The notes under the pieces: generated by a model
Databases searched by the model: none
Told to the model about the DNA's origin: nothing
Seen by the model: only the letters and a program-made list of their open reading frames with translations
NCBI GenBank assembly: GCA_017430225.1
Contig: JAFRNK010000058.1
Location: forward strand, 1-53,408
Direction of reading: 5' to 3'
DNA from: Clostridia bacterium
Lineage (GTDB): Bacteria > Bacillota > Clostridia > Christensenellales > Aristaeellaceae
DNA: 53,408 nucleotides
Shown here: positions 16,572 to 24,857 of the stretch, one piece after another
Numbering within the stretch: position 1 is the first letter of the stretch
Layout of the letters: each line of letters begins with the position of its first letter
Translations under genes and position numbers: made by a program

Positions 16572-17297
16572 TCAGAAGCTCCACGGGAGATACGCCGCAG
16601 CGACCGCCAGGATCAGGGCCGGGAGCATGTTCGCCACGCGCAGCCGCCTGCCCCAGACCAGGTTGACGCCCACGCAGAAGATCAGCACGGAACCAATCAG
16701 GGAGAGGTACTGGACCGCCGTCTGCGTCATCACCGGCGCGACCACACTGGCCAGCAGGGTCACGCCGCCCTGCAGCAGGAACACGGGAATGGCGGAGAAA
16801 GCGCAGCCCTTGCCCATAGAAGAGGTCATGACCGCGATGATGACGAAGTCGAGCACCGCCTTGACGGCGAGGGTGGAATAATCGCCCATGATGCCGTCGC
16901 GGATCGAGCCGACGATGGCCATCGCGCCGACGCAGACGGTCAGCGAGGCGGTCACGAAAGCGTTCACAAAGCCTTTGTCGCCGCTGTTGCCGGTACGGTT
17001 TTTCAACCACTCGCCGAAGCGTTCGATGCCGCGTTCGAGACGCAGGGCTTCGCCGATCATCGTGCCGAGCGCGAGGCAGAGGACCACGAGAAGGGATTTC
17101 GCGCTGCTGACAGCGCCTTCGCGAATGCTCAGCATGCCTTCCATGGCGCCGGCAATGGCGATGAAAACGGTGCTGACGCCGCAGGCCTTGGTCAGCGCGT
17201 CCTGCTGTTCTTCCTTGAAGAGTTTTCCCGTAAAGTGGCCGACGAGCCCGCCGCCCACGATGGCGCCGCAGTTGATCAGTGTTCCGAGTCCCAGCAT
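16572..17297 (-). CDS. DUF554 family membrane protein
   Basis: The 241-residue membrane protein opens with GLGTLINCGAIVGGGLVGHF and continues with QQDALTKACGVSTVFIAIAGAMEGML, the pattern of the DUF554 (YqgA/YdfK) family of about seven membrane spans. No function is established for this family. It is first in the transcript with azlC and azlD. A GGAGGGA site lies just upstream and a promoter at 17331-17359. Confidence 0.88.
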   Translation of the reverse strand: MLGLGTLINCGAIVGGGLVGHFTGKLFKEEQQDALTKACGVSTVFIAIAGAMEGMLSIREGAVSSAKSLLVVLCLALGTMIGEALRLERGIERFGEWLKNRTGNSGDKGFVNAFVTASLTVCVGAMAIVGSIRDGIMGDYSTLAVKAVLDFVIIAVMTSSMGKGCAFSAIPVFLLQGGVTLLASVVAPVMTQTAVQYLSLIGSVLIFCVGVNLVWGRRLRVANMLPALILAVAAAYLPWSF

Positions 17298-17330
17298 ACC
17301 GTCCCTCCGCGCTTCGAAAAATCCGCGCCA

Positions 17331-17359
17331 ATCATACCATAGATCATGAATTTACTCAA
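17331..17359 (-). promoter_or_regulatory. Promoter of the DUF554-azlCD operon
   Basis: Leftward TTGAGT (17354-17359), 17 bases, TATGAT (17331-17336). Confidence 0.7.
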
Positions 17360-17379
17360 TTCCAGTACAGCGAATGAAC

Positions 17380-17712
17380 AGGGGTTGTTGCACAACCCCT
17401 TCGATCAAATGGACACTCCATTTGATCGACAAAACGCCTTTTCCTCTCGTCCCTTCCTCAATTCGGCATTGTCGCGCTTCGCGCTCTGTGCCTCATTGCG
17501 GCTTCACCCGCCTTCATCGCCCACTGGGCGCGGCGGCCTCCGCCGCCCGGGCGGAAAAGGCGCAAGGAAAGCATTTTTGCTCTCGCAGGGCAAACTCTGC
17601 TTCGCAAAAATGCTCCTCGCACCGCACATGTCGCTGCTGCGGATTACAGTTGGAGGGACTGCGGTCCCTCCAAACCTCCCAGAGTTTTCCGATTACCCAG
17701 TAATCTGTGTCG
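17380..17712 (+). repeat. Dispersed multi-hairpin intergenic element, copy A
   Basis: This fills the gene-free 17298-17794. In order: a 9-bp hairpin (17380-17400); a perfect 13-bp hairpin starting TCGAT (17401-17429); a long outer stem CGCCTTTTCC/GGAAAAGGCG (17435-17444 with 17553-17562) enclosing smaller GC hairpins; a stem GCATTTTTGC/GCAAAAATGC (17571-17580 with 17604-17613); and a 10-bp stem with TGCG loop (17650-17673). Copy B is at 31935-32150; parts recur inverted at 22830-22872. Open frames exist on both strands but are poor coding candidates because stem bases covary between copies. Confidence 0.85.
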
Positions 17713-17794
17713 CACAATCATTTTGAAAAATCAAGACACGTGTAAAGAGAAAGGATGCTGCAGATGCTCTTCAGCAACATCCCTGGGAAGATTC

Positions 17795-19186
17795 TTATGA
17801 TACGATGTTCCTCACCCATACGCCCTTACGCACCAGGTGGAAGCCGAAAGCGCACTTGATCAGCTCTGCGCAGTTTACGCAGACCAGCATCCAGACGATG
17901 TACATTTGGGTGTACCGGCTCAGGACGAAGGCGACAGGAATGCACAATACCCAGAGGCAGACGGAGTCGAAGAGGAACGTGATCCATGTTTTGCCGCCGG
18001 ACCGGAGGGTGAAATAACAGGCGTTGGCAAAGGCGTTCATGGGCATGAAGACGGCGTTTACGATCATCAGCCTGGTCGCCAGTGCGCGGATATCGGCGCC
18101 CGTCTGGTAGAAGCGCGGGAAGAACGGCGCCGCGCAGATCAGCAGCAGGGCGGTCGCCGCGCTCATCACGATCGACATGACGATCAGCTTGCGGGCGGAA
18201 TCTTTCGCTTCATCGAGGCGGTTCGCGCCGAGGCGCTGGCCGAGAATGATGGCGATCGCCGTGCCCATGGAGATGAACACCACGTTGAACAGGTTGGTGA
18301 TCGTCGAGGAGATATTCTGCGCCGTGACCACGCTCAGGCCGCGCATGGAATAGCACTGGTTCAGCGTAGCGATCCCGCTGGACCAGAGGGCCTCGTTGAT
18401 GAGAAGGGGGAAGCCTTTGCGGAAGAACTCCTTCGTCCGGCTGAAGGGAATGCGCATCGTGCTGAACAGGCCGGTCACCCAGGGGTTCTTTTCTTTGTGC
18501 AGGTGGGTCCACAGGACCACGATCAGCAGTTCCACGTACCGGCTGAACACTGTGGCGATGGCCGCGCCGTCCACGCCGAGCTTCGGGAAGCCCCAGTGGC
18601 CGTAGATCAGCAGCCAGTTGCCAACAAGGTTCACAAGCACGGCAGCGATGCCGGCGCGCATGGGCAGGAGCGTCTCGCCGCACTCGCGCAGGCTGCTGGC
18701 GTACGCCTGCGCCAGCATGAAGGCCGGAAGCCCGATGAGCATGATGCGCAGGTAGGATTGTCCGAAGCGCAGCGTACTCGCGAGATCCCCGCCTTCTGCG
18801 GACTCGTTCAGGTACAGGCCGATCAGCGGCTCGCCCGCGGCCATCAGCACGGCGCAGGCGGCCAATGTCAGCAGGACGCCGATCCACAGCTTGTAGCGGA
18901 AGGTCTGGCGGATGCCCTCGTGGTCGCCCTGGCCGTAAAACTGCGCGGTGAATATGCCCGCGCCTGCCAGCCCGCCGAAGATGCAGAGGCTGTATACAAA
19001 GATCAGCTGGTTGACGATGGCGACGCCGGACATCGGCTCCGTGCCGACCTGGCCGACCATGATGTTGTCCAGGAGGCTCACGAAGTTGGTGATGCCGTTC
19101 TGCACCATCACCGGCACCGCGATGCGCAGCACCATGCGGCGGAAAGACCGGTCGCCCAGGTATTTTTCTCTCAGACTGATGGACAT
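17795..19186 (-). CDS. MATE family efflux transporter
   Basis: A 463-residue exporter with twelve predicted membrane segments. MATE features include RIAVPVMVQNGITNFVSLLDNIMVG at the N-terminus, FYGQGDHEG in the first repeat and FRKGFPLLINEALWSSG at the start of the second. The start at 19186 has AAGGAG 7 bases upstream. It lies 32 bases after the M16C peptidase gene on the same strand, so the two are probably co-transcribed; co-transcription gives no clear clue to its substrate. A weak stem-loop (about 17755-17785) follows the gene. Confidence 0.93.
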   Translation of the reverse strand: MSISLREKYLGDRSFRRMVLRIAVPVMVQNGITNFVSLLDNIMVGQVGTEPMSGVAIVNQLIFVYSLCIFGGLAGAGIFTAQFYGQGDHEGIRQTFRYKLWIGVLLTLAACAVLMAAGEPLIGLYLNESAEGGDLASTLRFGQSYLRIMLIGLPAFMLAQAYASSLRECGETLLPMRAGIAAVLVNLVGNWLLIYGHWGFPKLGVDGAAIATVFSRYVELLIVVLWTHLHKEKNPWVTGLFSTMRIPFSRTKEFFRKGFPLLINEALWSSGIATLNQCYSMRGLSVVTAQNISSTITNLFNVVFISMGTAIAIILGQRLGANRLDEAKDSARKLIVMSIVMSAATALLLICAAPFFPRFYQTGADIRALATRLMIVNAVFMPMNAFANACYFTLRSGGKTWITFLFDSVCLWVLCIPVAFVLSRYTQMYIVWMLVCVNCAELIKCAFGFHLVRKGVWVRNIVS

Positions 19187-19218
19187 GCAAACTCCTTGGA
19201 AGTCGGTGGAGCGTAGGA

Positions 19219-22107
19219 TCAGGACAGGTTGGTGGTCAACAGCAGGTCCTCGCACTTCCCGATCGCGTCCGCGTGGCCGACGATGCAGATGGCGCCGTCT
19301 TCCGCGAGGGCGTTCAGGGTGCCGAGCCACGCCTTAAGGTCGTCCGCGGTCATATGCAGGACGCGCTCGCGGTCCGCGCGGCGTTTTTCGTCCGTGATGC
19401 CCTTGAACCAGCGCACGTCCGCGATCTTGCCTTTCTGGCGCGGGGTGGAGAGCGGTTCGCCCTGCCCGATCGTGGAAATGATATAGGGGGTCAGCGCTTC
19501 GCCGCCTTCTGTGAACGTGCGGATGAATTCTGGCATGGCGCGGTAGGCTTCGAGGGTGTGCGCGGGGTTCGGGTCGCGGTAGGAAGCCGCGGACACGGAG
19601 CCGGAGCTGCGCAGCGAGAAGCTGACGCCGTACGCGCCGCCCTGAACGCGGACGGTATTCCACAGATAGCCGAAGCTCAGAATGTTGGAAAGCACGGCCG
19701 CGGTGCTGTTGTAGGGCATGTCGCCGCGGTGCAGGGACCAGCCCATCGCCGCGTAAGCGATCTGCGCGGGCACAATGAAGGCTTCCTTCATGGCCGCGTA
19801 ATAGGGCACTTCGCGCATCGCCGGCGCGGGCTCGCTCTGGGGCAGGCCCCGCAGCAGCAGGGAAGCGTCCAGGCGCTCGCCGGTGACGCTGAGGGTCAGC
19901 CTGCTCAGGCAGACCGTCTCGCTCAGGACGCGCTGCCACAATTCGCGCAGCTTGGGCAGGAAGGCCGGAAGGTCGGCGCAGATCTCATGCGAGCGCTGCA
20001 CCAGCGTGATGCCGGACAGGCATTCGCCGGCGGCTGCCAGAGCGCTGTAATGCGCGCTGACGCGCTGGGTCGCGTAACGGCTGCCGCCCATGATTACGGA
20101 CTGGCGCAGGTCGTCGTCCGTCTGCATCAGGATCTCGCGAATCAGCTGGTCGCTCGAAAAGTCGGTCTCGGTCAGGATCTCGGTCAGCAGGTCGGCCGCC
20201 TTTTCAGCGTTCTCCTTCAATGCGGAGAAAGAGGCGGTCAGGTATACGGCGCAGTGCGCCGGGTCGTCGTCCTTCGCGATGGGCTCGAGTTCGATGTCCA
20301 GCGCGCCGGTATACAGCTTGATCTCGCGCTGCAGTTCGGTCACGGTATGCCGCGCAGTCGGCAGTTCGCCGAGCAGGTCCGGCAGCAGGGCGATGTCGGT
20401 CAGCTCCTTGGGCGTCAGCTCGCCGAGCAGGTAATACATGTTCACGTGCGCGATGCCGGGGCAGGGCGCCTCGTGGTAGAGCACGGTCACGCCGTCAGCC
20501 TCGGAGACCTCGGTCATCGTCTTTTCGGGGATCGGGTTGACCTCGTCCAGCGTCAGCTGCGGCAGGGTCGCGAGGGTTTCCGGGCTGTCGGGAGTCTGCT
20601 GCCAGCGGACGAGGGCGTGATTGTCGGCGATCAGCTGTTCGTAAGCGGTATCGTCCAGCTTGCTGAGCCGCTCGTCCAGGCGCGCCTGCTCTTCCTCGCG
20701 CAGGCGGTCGTCCATGGCCGCGTCGGGCGTGAGGATGATCTCGTGCGTATCCTCGGGCGAGAGGAATATCTCGCGCAGCAGCTGTTCGTAGCCGTCCGTC
20801 GCGAGCATTTCGCGCAGCTCGCCGAGCTCCTTGTCGTAGGTCAGGTACAGGGCGGGATCGCCGCCGTACAGCCAGGCGTTCTGCGCCATGATCGCGCGCA
20901 CCAGACCCTGCGGCTCGGTCGGCTCCTTCAGGCGGAAAGCCAGGCGGTTGATGGAGGCTTCCAGGTCCTTGCGGTCGATGCCGTCAGCCAGCAGCTTTTC
21001 CGCCGTCCTGCGCAGCGCGTCGCGGATGGCGTCCAGCTTTTCCGGCTCCGTATTGCGGATCCAGACCGCCGAAACGGTCTGCAGGATGCCGTCCTGCAGG
21101 GAGGCGTTCAGGTCCTGGCCCAGCTCCGCGTCGAGGATCGCGCGCTTGAAGGGGGAGTCGTTCCCGCCGGCGACCGCGTCCAGCAGCACCGAAACGGCCA
21201 GGGCGCGCGTCTTGTCCTGCCAGCCGTGCAGGAGGCGGGTAAACATGATGTGGGCCTTGTCCGAGGGGTCCTCATCCCTGGCGATGGCGTACTGCGCCCG
21301 CACCTGCCGCGCCGTCTGCGGCGCCTGGAAAGGCAGGTCGATCGTCCGGCCGCTCGCCTGGAAGCGGTTCAGGTAGCTTTCCAGCAGGGCAAACGTTTCC
21401 TCGGCGGGAATGTCGCCGTCCAGCCAGATGCGCGCGTTGTCCGGATGGTAATAGCGTTTGTAAGTGTCGATGAACTGCTCGTAGGTCAATTCGGGAATGA
21501 CCGTGGGGTCGCCGCCGGAGTTATAGCCGTAGCAGTTGTCGGGGAAGATCAGGGACGCGGCGGTCTGCTCCATGACCTCGTCCACAGAAGACATGGCGCC
21601 TTTCATCTCGTTGAGCACGACGCCCTTCAGAGATGCGGGCTTGCCGCGGCCTTCCAGTTCCACGTGCCAGCCTTCCTGCATGAAGATGTTGCGGTTGTGC
21701 AGGATCGCGGGCGCGAATACCGCGTCCAGATAGACTTCCGTTAGGTTCAGGAAGTCCTGGCGGTTGCGGCTTGAAACCGGGTACATGGTCTTGTCCGAGA
21801 AGGTCATCGCGTTCAGGAAGGTGTTCATGGAGCCTTTGAGCAGTTCCACGAACGGCTCCCGGACCGGGAATCTGTCGCTGCCGCAGAGCACAGAGTGCTC
21901 CAGAATGTGGAAAACGCCGGTCGAATCTTCTGGCAGGGTTTTGAAAGTCACGGAGAAGAGCTTGTTCTGCTCCTCGCTTTTGCACCAGCACAGCTGCGCG
22001 CCTGACTGGGTATGCGTCATCTCGATCAGGGTCGCGTGGATCTCGTCCAGTTCACGCACCCGTGTCACTGTAAAGCCGTGGTATTGATCGCCTGTTTGAA
22101 ACAGCAT
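19219..22107 (-). CDS. M16C zinc metallopeptidase (presequence protease-like), cytoplasmic
   Basis: The 962-residue protein has the length and four-domain layout of M16C peptidases such as PreP and HypA. The inverted zinc motif is HILEH (His67, Glu70, His71), followed by SVLCGSDRFPVREPFVELLKG-type family sequence and the downstream acidic segment containing the third ligand (QEGWHVE, about 140-146). These enzymes form a closed chamber and degrade short unfolded peptides. No signal sequence is visible, so it should act in the cytoplasm. The start has AGGAGG 6 bases upstream and a near-consensus promoter at 22166-22194. Confidence 0.93.
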   Translation of the reverse strand: MLFQTGDQYHGFTVTRVRELDEIHATLIEMTHTQSGAQLCWCKSEEQNKLFSVTFKTLPEDSTGVFHILEHSVLCGSDRFPVREPFVELLKGSMNTFLNAMTFSDKTMYPVSSRNRQDFLNLTEVYLDAVFAPAILHNRNIFMQEGWHVELEGRGKPASLKGVVLNEMKGAMSSVDEVMEQTAASLIFPDNCYGYNSGGDPTVIPELTYEQFIDTYKRYYHPDNARIWLDGDIPAEETFALLESYLNRFQASGRTIDLPFQAPQTARQVRAQYAIARDEDPSDKAHIMFTRLLHGWQDKTRALAVSVLLDAVAGGNDSPFKRAILDAELGQDLNASLQDGILQTVSAVWIRNTEPEKLDAIRDALRRTAEKLLADGIDRKDLEASINRLAFRLKEPTEPQGLVRAIMAQNAWLYGGDPALYLTYDKELGELREMLATDGYEQLLREIFLSPEDTHEIILTPDAAMDDRLREEEQARLDERLSKLDDTAYEQLIADNHALVRWQQTPDSPETLATLPQLTLDEVNPIPEKTMTEVSEADGVTVLYHEAPCPGIAHVNMYYLLGELTPKELTDIALLPDLLGELPTARHTVTELQREIKLYTGALDIELEPIAKDDDPAHCAVYLTASFSALKENAEKAADLLTEILTETDFSSDQLIREILMQTDDDLRQSVIMGGSRYATQRVSAHYSALAAAGECLSGITLVQRSHEICADLPAFLPKLRELWQRVLSETVCLSRLTLSVTGERLDASLLLRGLPQSEPAPAMREVPYYAAMKEAFIVPAQIAYAAMGWSLHRGDMPYNSTAAVLSNILSFGYLWNTVRVQGGAYGVSFSLRSSGSVSAASYRDPNPAHTLEAYRAMPEFIRTFTEGGEALTPYIISTIGQGEPLSTPRQKGKIADVRWFKGITDEKRRADRERVLHMTADDLKAWLGTLNALAEDGAICIVGHADAIGKCEDLLLTTNLS

Positions 22108-22165
22108 GTCGTTCCTCCTGTAGGGTCAGTGGCCCGCAGCCGGTCTCGGCCGCGAAAACGCCCCT

Positions 22166-22194
22166 ATTGTAGCAGGAAATCGTGTTTTTATCAA
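22166..22194 (-). promoter_or_regulatory. Promoter of the M16C peptidase gene
   Basis: Leftward TTGATA (22189-22194), 17 bases, TACAAT (22166-22171). Confidence 0.8.
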
Positions 22195-22234
22195 GCGAAT
22201 CGGGGGATTACAAAATTCTGACACAATGCATATA

Positions 22235-22263
22235 TTGACGCCGGATTTCCGTTGTGGTATTTT
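22235..22263 (+). promoter_or_regulatory. Promoter driving the manganese riboswitch
   Basis: TTGACG (22235-22240), 17 bases, TATTTT (22258-22263). The predicted start falls at the first bases of the aptamer. Confidence 0.7.
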
Positions 22264-22270
22264 ATATGTG

Positions 22271-22405
22271 TGCAAGGGAGTAGCCGATCGCCGGGCAGCC
22301 GGCGGGTTTGCATTCCGTCAACCGTCCGCAGAAAGCGGACCGGAACAAATGAGATGGCAAGACTTGCGCTGTGACAATGGCCACGGCGCGAGTCTTTTTT
22401 CGTAC
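22271..22405 (+). promoter_or_regulatory. yybP-ykoY manganese riboswitch with terminator platform
   Basis: The aptamer shows the class signature: stem P1 GCAAG/CTTGC (22272-22276 with 22363-22367), the conserved GGGAGTAGCC (22277-22286), two internal hairpins (22287-22308 region and GTCCGC-AGAAA-GCGGAC at 22324-22340), a CCGTCAAC segment, and the closing GGCAAGAC. In this class a Mn2+ ion bridges the two conserved loops. The 3' side of P1 also belongs to a terminator stem GACTTGCGC/GCGCGAGTC (22361-22369 with 22385-22393) followed by six T. Ligand-bound P1 would therefore break the terminator and switch the downstream gene on. The regulated gene is the small protein at 22444. Confidence 0.88.
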
Positions 22406-22443
22406 CGGGGCCGGCAGAATCGACCCATATGGAGGTACAGAAA

Positions 22444-22683
22444 ATGCTTGAATTCATCTTCATCATCTGGCTCGTTTCCCGTCTCCTGCTTCCCCGCTGG
22501 GGATATCGCCGCTATTATCGCCCGTTCTTCGGCCTGGGCTGGCTGCCCCTCGGGATGTTTATCGGCAGCCGGATGCGCCGCCCGCACTATGGCGAAGGCC
22601 CGCGCAACAGCCATGACAGCTTCTGCGGCCGCGGCCCCGAAGGCTTCGGTGAGCCGCATAACGGCAACGGATGGTGGTTCTGA
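22444..22683 (+). CDS. Small membrane protein under manganese riboswitch control, unknown function
   Basis: The 79-residue product has a hydrophobic N-terminal helix (about 1-18, MLEFIFIIW...), an Arg/Tyr-rich segment, a second short hydrophobic stretch (about 28-42, FFGLGWLPLGMFIG) and a Gly-rich polar tail with several His and one Cys. I do not recognise a family, and it does not resemble known genes of this riboswitch class (MntP, TerC/UPF0016-type or P-type ATPases). Start chosen because GGAGG lies 8 bases upstream of 22444. Its transcript is governed by the riboswitch, so a link to Mn2+ handling is a reasonable inference. It stands alone: a perfect 16-bp hairpin follows at once. Confidence 0.75.
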   Translation: MLEFIFIIWLVSRLLLPRWGYRRYYRPFFGLGWLPLGMFIGSRMRRPHYGEGPRNSHDSFCGRGPEGFGEPHNGNGWWF

Positions 22684-22684
22684 C

Positions 22685-22740
22685 GGGGCAGTAGCACTGC
22701 CCTTCGATCCGGTGGAAACATACAGTTTCCACCGGATCGA
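22685..22740 (+). repeat. Paired hairpins after the small protein (TCGAT hairpin module, copy C)
   Basis: A small GGGCAGT/ACTGCCC hairpin (22685-22702) is followed by a perfect 16-bp stem (22704-22719 with 22725-22740) that opens TCGAT and closes ATCGA. The outer bases match the hairpins at 17401 and 31935 while the inner stem differs on both sides. No T tract follows. Confidence 0.75.
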
Positions 22741-22759
22741 CAGAATAGGTAGATTACAT

Positions 22760-22918
22760 GCAAAAAGCCTTCCCCCGATTTCGGGGGCGGCGAAGTCCGC
22801 CGCGCCTTGCAGGCGAAACAGGCGGACATAGCCGCAATGAGGCACAGAGCACGAAGTGCGACAATGCCGAATTGAGGAACGGTCTGGTCGAACGCAGTGA
22901 GGTCGGATGAGGGTTGAT
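22760..22918 (-). repeat. Dispersed palindromic repeat, inverted copy with inner module
   Basis: Read leftward it starts CCCTCATCCGACC as at 53287, contains a 43-base module (22830-22872) shared with 17461-17503, and ends in a CCCCGA/TCGGGG hairpin and a T run. The module's small hairpin is GCAC/GTGC here and GCGC/GCGC in the other copy. Confidence 0.8.
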
Positions 22919-22945
22919 ATGCAACCGTTCTCTCCAACCTTTATC

Positions 22946-22974
22946 TTGACAAAATGCGGCAATCCACATAGAAT
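22946..22974 (+). promoter_or_regulatory. Promoter of the MATE-ATPase fusion gene
   Basis: Consensus TTGACA (22946-22951), 17-base spacer, TAGAAT (22969-22974). Confidence 0.85.
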
Positions 22975-23005
22975 CAGGGCGTTGAAAATCAGGAGGATCT
23001 CTTGT

Positions 23006-23023
23006 ATGAAAGACCCTTTCTGA
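23006..23023 (+). CDS. Five-codon leader reading frame before the MATE-ATPase gene
   Basis: A perfect AGGAGG (22991-22996) stands 9 bases before ATG-AAA-GAC-CCT-TTC-TGA (MKDPF). The TGA abuts an in-frame ATG (23024). It may be a translated leader coupling to the main gene, or the remains of a longer N-terminus cut by a stop codon. Confidence 0.45.
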   Translation: MKDPF

Positions 23024-23047
23024 ATGGAAAAAGGAGAGATCGGGCCT

Positions 23048-24817
23048 ATGAAAAAGGGATCGTCTGACTATAAGCTGCTGACCGGGCTGTTTTTCCGGCT
23101 GCTGCCCTATCATATCCTGCTGATCGTGATCAACGCGGTCAACGGCATCGTGGACAGCCTGTACGCCAGCAACGCGATCGGAAAAACCGCCATGAGCGCC
23201 ATCGGGCTGTTCGGCCCGCTGAATCATTTCCTGTACGCGGCGAGCATCATGTTCGTCAGCGGTTCGCAGATGCTGTACGGCCGTTACCTGGCCAAAGACC
23301 GGGAAAAGATCCACGGCCTGTTTACCGTCAACCTGCTCATTTCGGGTGGGCTGGCCCTGCTGACCTCCGTACTGCTGGTAGCGGGCGTGCTTACCAACGC
23401 GACCCGGATCCTGGTATCGCAGGAGCCTGACCTGCAGATGCTGAACCAGTACATCCTAGGGCAGTCGATCGGGATCCCGGCGCTGGTGCTCGGGCAGCAG
23501 CTGTTCGCGTTCCTTTCCCTGGAAAACCAGACGAAGCGCACCATGGTGGCCAGCATCGTCTGTTTTGCGGTGAACGGCGTCCTGGACCATCTCTTTATCG
23601 TCACCTTTCCCATGGGCACCTTCGGGCTCGGCCTCAGCTCCTCCATTGCCGCCTGGGTCTTCCTTGCGGTGCAGGCGGTCTATTATCTGGCCGGCAAGTC
23701 GGAATGGAAGTTCTCCCTGCGCGCCTGCCGCTGGCAGGACGCGCCGCAGATCGCGAAGCTCGGGTATCCCGGCGCGCTTTCCCGGTTTGTGGAAATGTTC
23801 CGCTGCCTGATTGTGAACGGCCTGATACTCCAATATGTCGGTTCCGTCGGCCTTTCCGCGTTCGCGGCGTCGAACTCGCTGCTCGCGGTCGTCTGGGCGG
23901 TCCCCTTCGGCATGGTGGCTGTCTCCCGGATGCTGTTCAGCATCAGCATCGGCGAGGAGGACCGCAGATCGCTGGTCAACGTCATGAAGATCGCGCTGAC
24001 CAAAGGCATGCTGTTGATGTGCGGCATCGTGGTGCTGCTGATAGTCCTGGCAGAGCCGCTGACCCGGCTGTTCTACCGTGATCCGGCAGATCCCGTATAT
24101 CAGATGACGGTCATGGGATTCCGCATCCTGCCCCTGTGCATGCCGCCGGCGATGATCAGCCTGCATTTCGCCAGTTACGCGCAGACCATGGAAAAACGGG
24201 TCATGTCCACGGTGCTTCCGATCATTGACGGGATGGTCGGCGTGGTGCTCTTCAGCTTCATCCTGATCCCCGCGCTGAAAATGAACGGCCTGTACATTTC
24301 GAACGTCCTGAACGGCGTGCTGTGCTTTGCGGTCATCCTGGCCGGCGCGTGGATCGTGCTGAAACGCTGTCCCCGCTCGCTGGAGGAACTGATGGCGATC
24401 CCGGGCAGCTTCGGCGTCTCGGCGGACGAGCGCATCGACATTGCTGTGCGGAGCATGGAAGAAGTCATGGACGTTTCCCGGCAGGTCACCGCCTTCTGTG
24501 ACGGGCGGGGGATCGACCGGCGCAGGGCGTACCTCGCCGGCCTGTGCATGGAGGAGATGGCCGGGAATGTCGTCGCCCACGGCTTTACCAAGGATCAGAA
24601 ACAGCATTCCATCGATATCCGAGTGGCGCATAAAGGGGATGACATCATCCTGCGGCTCCGGGACAACTGCAAGGCCTTCAACCCGTCCGACCGCATGAAA
24701 GCGATGGAACCGGGGGAACTGGGCAAGAACGTTGGCATTCATCTGGTTTATGAAATGGCCAGCGAAGTCAGCTATCAGAATCTGCTGGGCATGAATGTAC
24801 TGACAATACATATATAA
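23048..24817 (+). CDS. MATE-type transporter fused to an RsbW/SpoIIAB-like ATPase domain
   Basis: Residues about 10-430 of 589 form a twelve-helix MATE transporter (for example LNHFLYAASIMFVSGSQMLYGRYLA in the first repeat and YPGALSRFVEMFRC at the start of the second). After a linker, residues about 455-589 are a GHKL ATPase of the anti-sigma-factor type: N box EEMAGNVVAHGF (Glu502-Asn507), G1 box LRDNCKAFNP (Asp539) and G2 box GKNVGIHLVYEM (559 onward). The latter domains bind ATP and act as Ser/Thr kinases or partner-switch proteins in RsbW and SpoIIAB. A transporter carrying one could be gated by, or signal through, such a partner; that is inference. The start is either ATG 23048 (AAGGAG upstream) or ATG 23024 coupled to the leader frame. 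Confidence 0.88.
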   Translation: MKKGSSDYKLLTGLFFRLLPYHILLIVINAVNGIVDSLYASNAIGKTAMSAIGLFGPLNHFLYAASIMFVSGSQMLYGRYLAKDREKIHGLFTVNLLISGGLALLTSVLLVAGVLTNATRILVSQEPDLQMLNQYILGQSIGIPALVLGQQLFAFLSLENQTKRTMVASIVCFAVNGVLDHLFIVTFPMGTFGLGLSSSIAAWVFLAVQAVYYLAGKSEWKFSLRACRWQDAPQIAKLGYPGALSRFVEMFRCLIVNGLILQYVGSVGLSAFAASNSLLAVVWAVPFGMVAVSRMLFSISIGEEDRRSLVNVMKIALTKGMLLMCGIVVLLIVLAEPLTRLFYRDPADPVYQMTVMGFRILPLCMPPAMISLHFASYAQTMEKRVMSTVLPIIDGMVGVVLFSFILIPALKMNGLYISNVLNGVLCFAVILAGAWIVLKRCPRSLEELMAIPGSFGVSADERIDIAVRSMEEVMDVSRQVTAFCDGRGIDRRRAYLAGLCMEEMAGNVVAHGFTKDQKQHSIDIRVAHKGDDIILRLRDNCKAFNPSDRMKAMEPGELGKNVGIHLVYEMASEVSYQNLLGMNVLTIHI

Positions 24818-24857
24818 AAGCAAAATGATAAAAGGGCTATTCAACAAGTGGTTGAAT

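Noticed and set aside
17346-17726. Open frames on both strands over the multi-hairpin element, with similar translations at 31916-32206
   Set aside because: Similarity follows from the DNA repeat; there is no ribosome site, and the changes between copies preserve base pairing and not codons.
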